Source of the DNA: an uncultured Pelagibacteraceae bacterium
Lineage (GTDB): Bacteria > Pseudomonadota > Alphaproteobacteria > Pelagibacterales > Pelagibacteraceae
NCBI GenBank assembly: GCA_902598015.1
Contig: CACJZT010000004.1
Coordinates: 1-64,000, forward strand
DNA length: 64,000 bases
Direction of reading: 5' to 3'
Shown: positions 62,425 to 64,000 of the stretch, in pieces
Layout: every line of letters starts with the position of its first letter
How positions within the stretch are numbered: position 1 is the stretch's first letter
Notes under the pieces: generated by a model
Database searches by the model: none
Told to the model about the DNA's origin: nothing
Seen by the model: only the letters and a program-made list of their open reading frames with translations
Translations under genes and position numbers: made by a program

Positions 62425-62963
62425 TTTTTATTTGCTTTGTAATTTTCCATCCATTTTGTAAAAACTACTATAGCATCATTCATATCTTTTGTTTTATTTG
62501 GATGATTTTTAGCTCTACCTAGCATAGTTGCAATAACATTTACTTGATATTTTATTGGTCTCTTTTTTATGGCTGAAACTGTAAATAATGCTTTTTCTTT
62601 GTCTTTAAAACCTAAGCCTTTTAAGGTTGTCTCTGGCTTATAATCTGAAAACAAAGAAAGATTTAATGGTTTAAATTTTTTATCTTTGATTAGTTTATTC
62701 ATTGGCATTTTATCGACTATTTCAAAGATTTTTTTTGTATATATTTTTTCTAACTCAATTTTTATCGTGCCATCAAAACCAATTAAAGTAACTTTAAATT
62801 TTTTTGATTTATCTAATTTTGTAACTAATTTTATATATCTTTTGTGAAAGCCTTTAATTTCTTTTTGATACAAATCTTTTGATCTTTTATATTCTGGATG
62901 ACTGTAATTAGGCGTAATGAGGACTAGCAATCTACATTTCCATAGATATTTTTTAAAACTCAT
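62421..62963 (-). CDS. DUF4174-like protein upstream of pilin array
   Basis: 180 residues. The first half (KYLWKCRLLVLITPNY, the LIGFDGTIKIEL stretch and IVDKMPMN) matches the thioredoxin-like DUF4174 pattern. DUF4174 has no established function. The C-terminal half (RAKNHPNKTKDMNDAIVVFTKWMENY) is different and not recognised. No clear signal peptide. Coupled to pilin copy 1 by a four-base overlap. Confidence 0.6.
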   Translation of the reverse strand: MSFKKYLWKCRLLVLITPNYSHPEYKRSKDLYQKEIKGFHKRYIKLVTKLDKSKKFKVTLIGFDGTIKIELEKIYTKKIFEIVDKMPMNKLIKDKKFKPLNLSLFSDYKPETTLKGLGFKDKEKALFTVSAIKKRPIKYQVNVIATMLGRAKNHPNKTKDMNDAIVVFTKWMENYKANKK

Positions 62964-62971
62964 TAAAAATA

Positions 62972-64000
62972 TTAATTGTAAATTTTGTCTCTTACAAGCT
63001 TACTTAATAAACTATATCCAAGTTCATTCATATGTAGTGGATCTTCATCATAAAACTTATCATAACCTGCATTAATCATTGGTGTTGTAATATCTACATA
63101 ATCCCACATTTTTAAATTGGTTAAGTGTTTTTTTATCTTTGAATTAGCATCTAAAATTGTTGTCATAAGATCCCTTCTAAAAGGACTAGGCTTAATTGAA
63201 ATAAAAAAACATTTTGCTCTTGGTAGTTTTTCTTCAACTTGGTTGGAAAATAATAAAAATTCTTTTAACAATTCGTCACTATCCATTCCATAACCAATAT
63301 CATTATCTCCAGCATAAAAGAAAAGGTTGGAAGGGTTTAAAGGAGCAACCAATCTATCAAAATATCTTCTACAAGATACTAAAGTTGAACCCCCGAAGCC
63401 TAAATTATAAAGATTATTTATTGATAAATCATTTTTGGCATTATCCCACAATTTAAAAGTTGAACTACCATACAAGGCAACACTGTTATTTGTATTTTTT
63501 TGTTGAAAAGAATTATGTTCCAATTCTCTAACATCTAATTCAAACTCTTCTTCAACTGGACTGACTAAATTTACGTTAGTTTTCAAATTCTCTATTTTAT
63601 CTATGTTGTCTTGAACATTTTTAGCTAAATCAATGGCTTCTTCTACATAAGATCTAAATTTAGTTCTGTAATTATCTAAAAAACTTTTCATCTCTTCTTG
63701 ATTTTCTGGATCTTTGATATGATCACTTATAGTTATTGGCTCCTTAATAACTGCAGAATATATTGTTTTAGAAACTGGATAATCAAAATTAGCAAGAGCA
63801 ATTGGAATAAGTTTTGGTTTTGGGTTAAGCTTAAATGCAAGATTAAATGCACCAGCTTTAAATGGTCCTGGAGATGTTATTGTTTTATTATCTTCTGTTT
63901 CTGATGTTCCTTCGGGCGCAATTACAATCGGTTGTTTTTGATTAAATACCTTTTGAGCTTCGTCAAAAAGCTTTTGTTTTCTTAATTTCTTTTCTTCATC
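62972..64000 (-). CDS. PlsC-type acyltransferase fused to SGNH hydrolase (5' end cut by window edge)
   Basis: The minus frame is open from 62972 to the window edge without a stop (343 codons). Upstream of the first in-window methionine at 63691, the frame encodes an acyltransferase C-terminus: IVIAPEGTSE (the PlsC EGT block), GPFKAGAFNLAFK, LIPIALANF (motif IV) and YSAVIKEPITISD. Then follow about 50 helical residues and an SGNH/GDSL hydrolase: YGSSTFKLW (block I Ser), GFGGSTL, YAGDNDIG and DEDPLHMNELGY (Asp-His). So the short 239-residue frame is only the C-terminal part. It could acylate and deacylate a lipid or glycan. The N-terminus is missing. Confidence 0.83.
   Translation of the reverse strand, partial: DEEKKLRKQKLFDEAQKVFNQKQPIVIAPEGTSETEDNKTITSPGPFKAGAFNLAFKLNPKPKLIPIALANFDYPVSKTIYSAVIKEPITISDHIKDPENQEEMKSFLDNYRTKFRSYVEEAIDLAKNVQDNIDKIENLKTNVNLVSPVEEEFELDVRELEHNSFQQKNTNNSVALYGSSTFKLWDNAKNDLSINNLYNLGFGGSTLVSCRRYFDRLVAPLNPSNLFFYAGDNDIGYGMDSDELLKEFLLFSNQVEEKLPRAKCFFISIKPSPFRRDLMTTILDANSKIKKHLTNLKMWDYVDITTPMINAGYDKFYDEDPLHMNELGYSLLSKLVRDKIYN

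Noticed and set aside
63692-63904. A plus-strand gene at the right edge
   Set aside because: The plus frame reads Trp/Cys/Phe-rich nonsense and is the complement of the in-frame acyltransferase coding region.

Overview
The window is AT-rich (roughly 70% A+T by eye) and very tightly packed: no gap longer than about 150 bases lacks a gene, and many genes touch or overlap. The gene content is TRAP and ABC uptake, glycerol-3-phosphate use, a tig-clpP-clpX-lon chain, a short-form GlpD and many tiny secreted proteins. This fits a streamlined marine alphaproteobacterium of the SAR11/Pelagibacterales type. The assignment rests on gene content and style, not on a marker gene.

Left part (1-30.4 kb), mostly core metabolism. 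A protein quality-control chain (trigger factor, ClpP, ClpX, Lon) lies next to a tRNA-Leu. A long minus-strand operon (15.8 to 6.2 kb) imports and uses glycerol-3-phosphate and glycerophosphodiesters: UgpB, UgpA, two UgpE paralogues, UgpC, UgpQ, a 2H phosphoesterase, GlpK and two small enzymes. GlpD is divergent and sends carbon to DHAP. Next come a family-5 uracil-DNA glycosylase, a YbgC thioesterase, an alcohol dehydrogenase with an NCS1 transporter, a TRAP uptake system, and a plus-strand run (GMC oxidoreductase, TerC-like protein, SDR, M23 peptidase, hydratase, M24 protein).

Accessory block (30.4-44.6 kb). After four small secreted or unknown genes, two convergent transcription units meet near 35.3 kb. 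The plus unit holds a phage-regulator-like protein, a protein of a domain I do not recognise, and a 679-residue protein that ends in a pentameric ligand-gated ion channel module (Cys-loop/Pro-loop type) behind a PBP-like N-terminal half. The minus unit (41.2 to 35.3 kb) holds a Cas4-like nuclease, an ATP-dependent nucleic acid ligase, three unrecognised proteins, a 13-unit DUF4116-type repeat protein and a DUF559-like nuclease. The C-terminus of the repeat protein resembles the unknown protein encoded beside the channel, which links the two units. This is my best candidate for an undescribed system. Behind it lie a pilin, small secreted proteins with a shared module, and a renalase-like oxidoreductase.

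Right part (44.6-64 kb). A class V aminotransferase, an enolase-superfamily enzyme and a large D-2-hydroxyacid dehydrogenase are followed by an amino-acid ABC importer without its ATPase. Then comes a cluster joining polyamine synthesis (a SpeD-SpeE fusion) to methylthioadenosine salvage (MtnP, MtnA, a class II aldolase, divergent Apt). The aldolase and the absence of later Met-salvage genes suggest a DHAP-type shunt. After a tRNA with CAU anticodon come secreted proteins, an ASPIC/UnbV protein, five tandem type IV pilin genes, and at the right edge a fusion of a PlsC-type acyltransferase to an SGNH hydrolase.

All three solute-binding-protein genes are followed by a perfect hairpin before the next permease gene. 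I saw no insertion sequence, transposase, integrase, CRISPR array, rRNA or origin.
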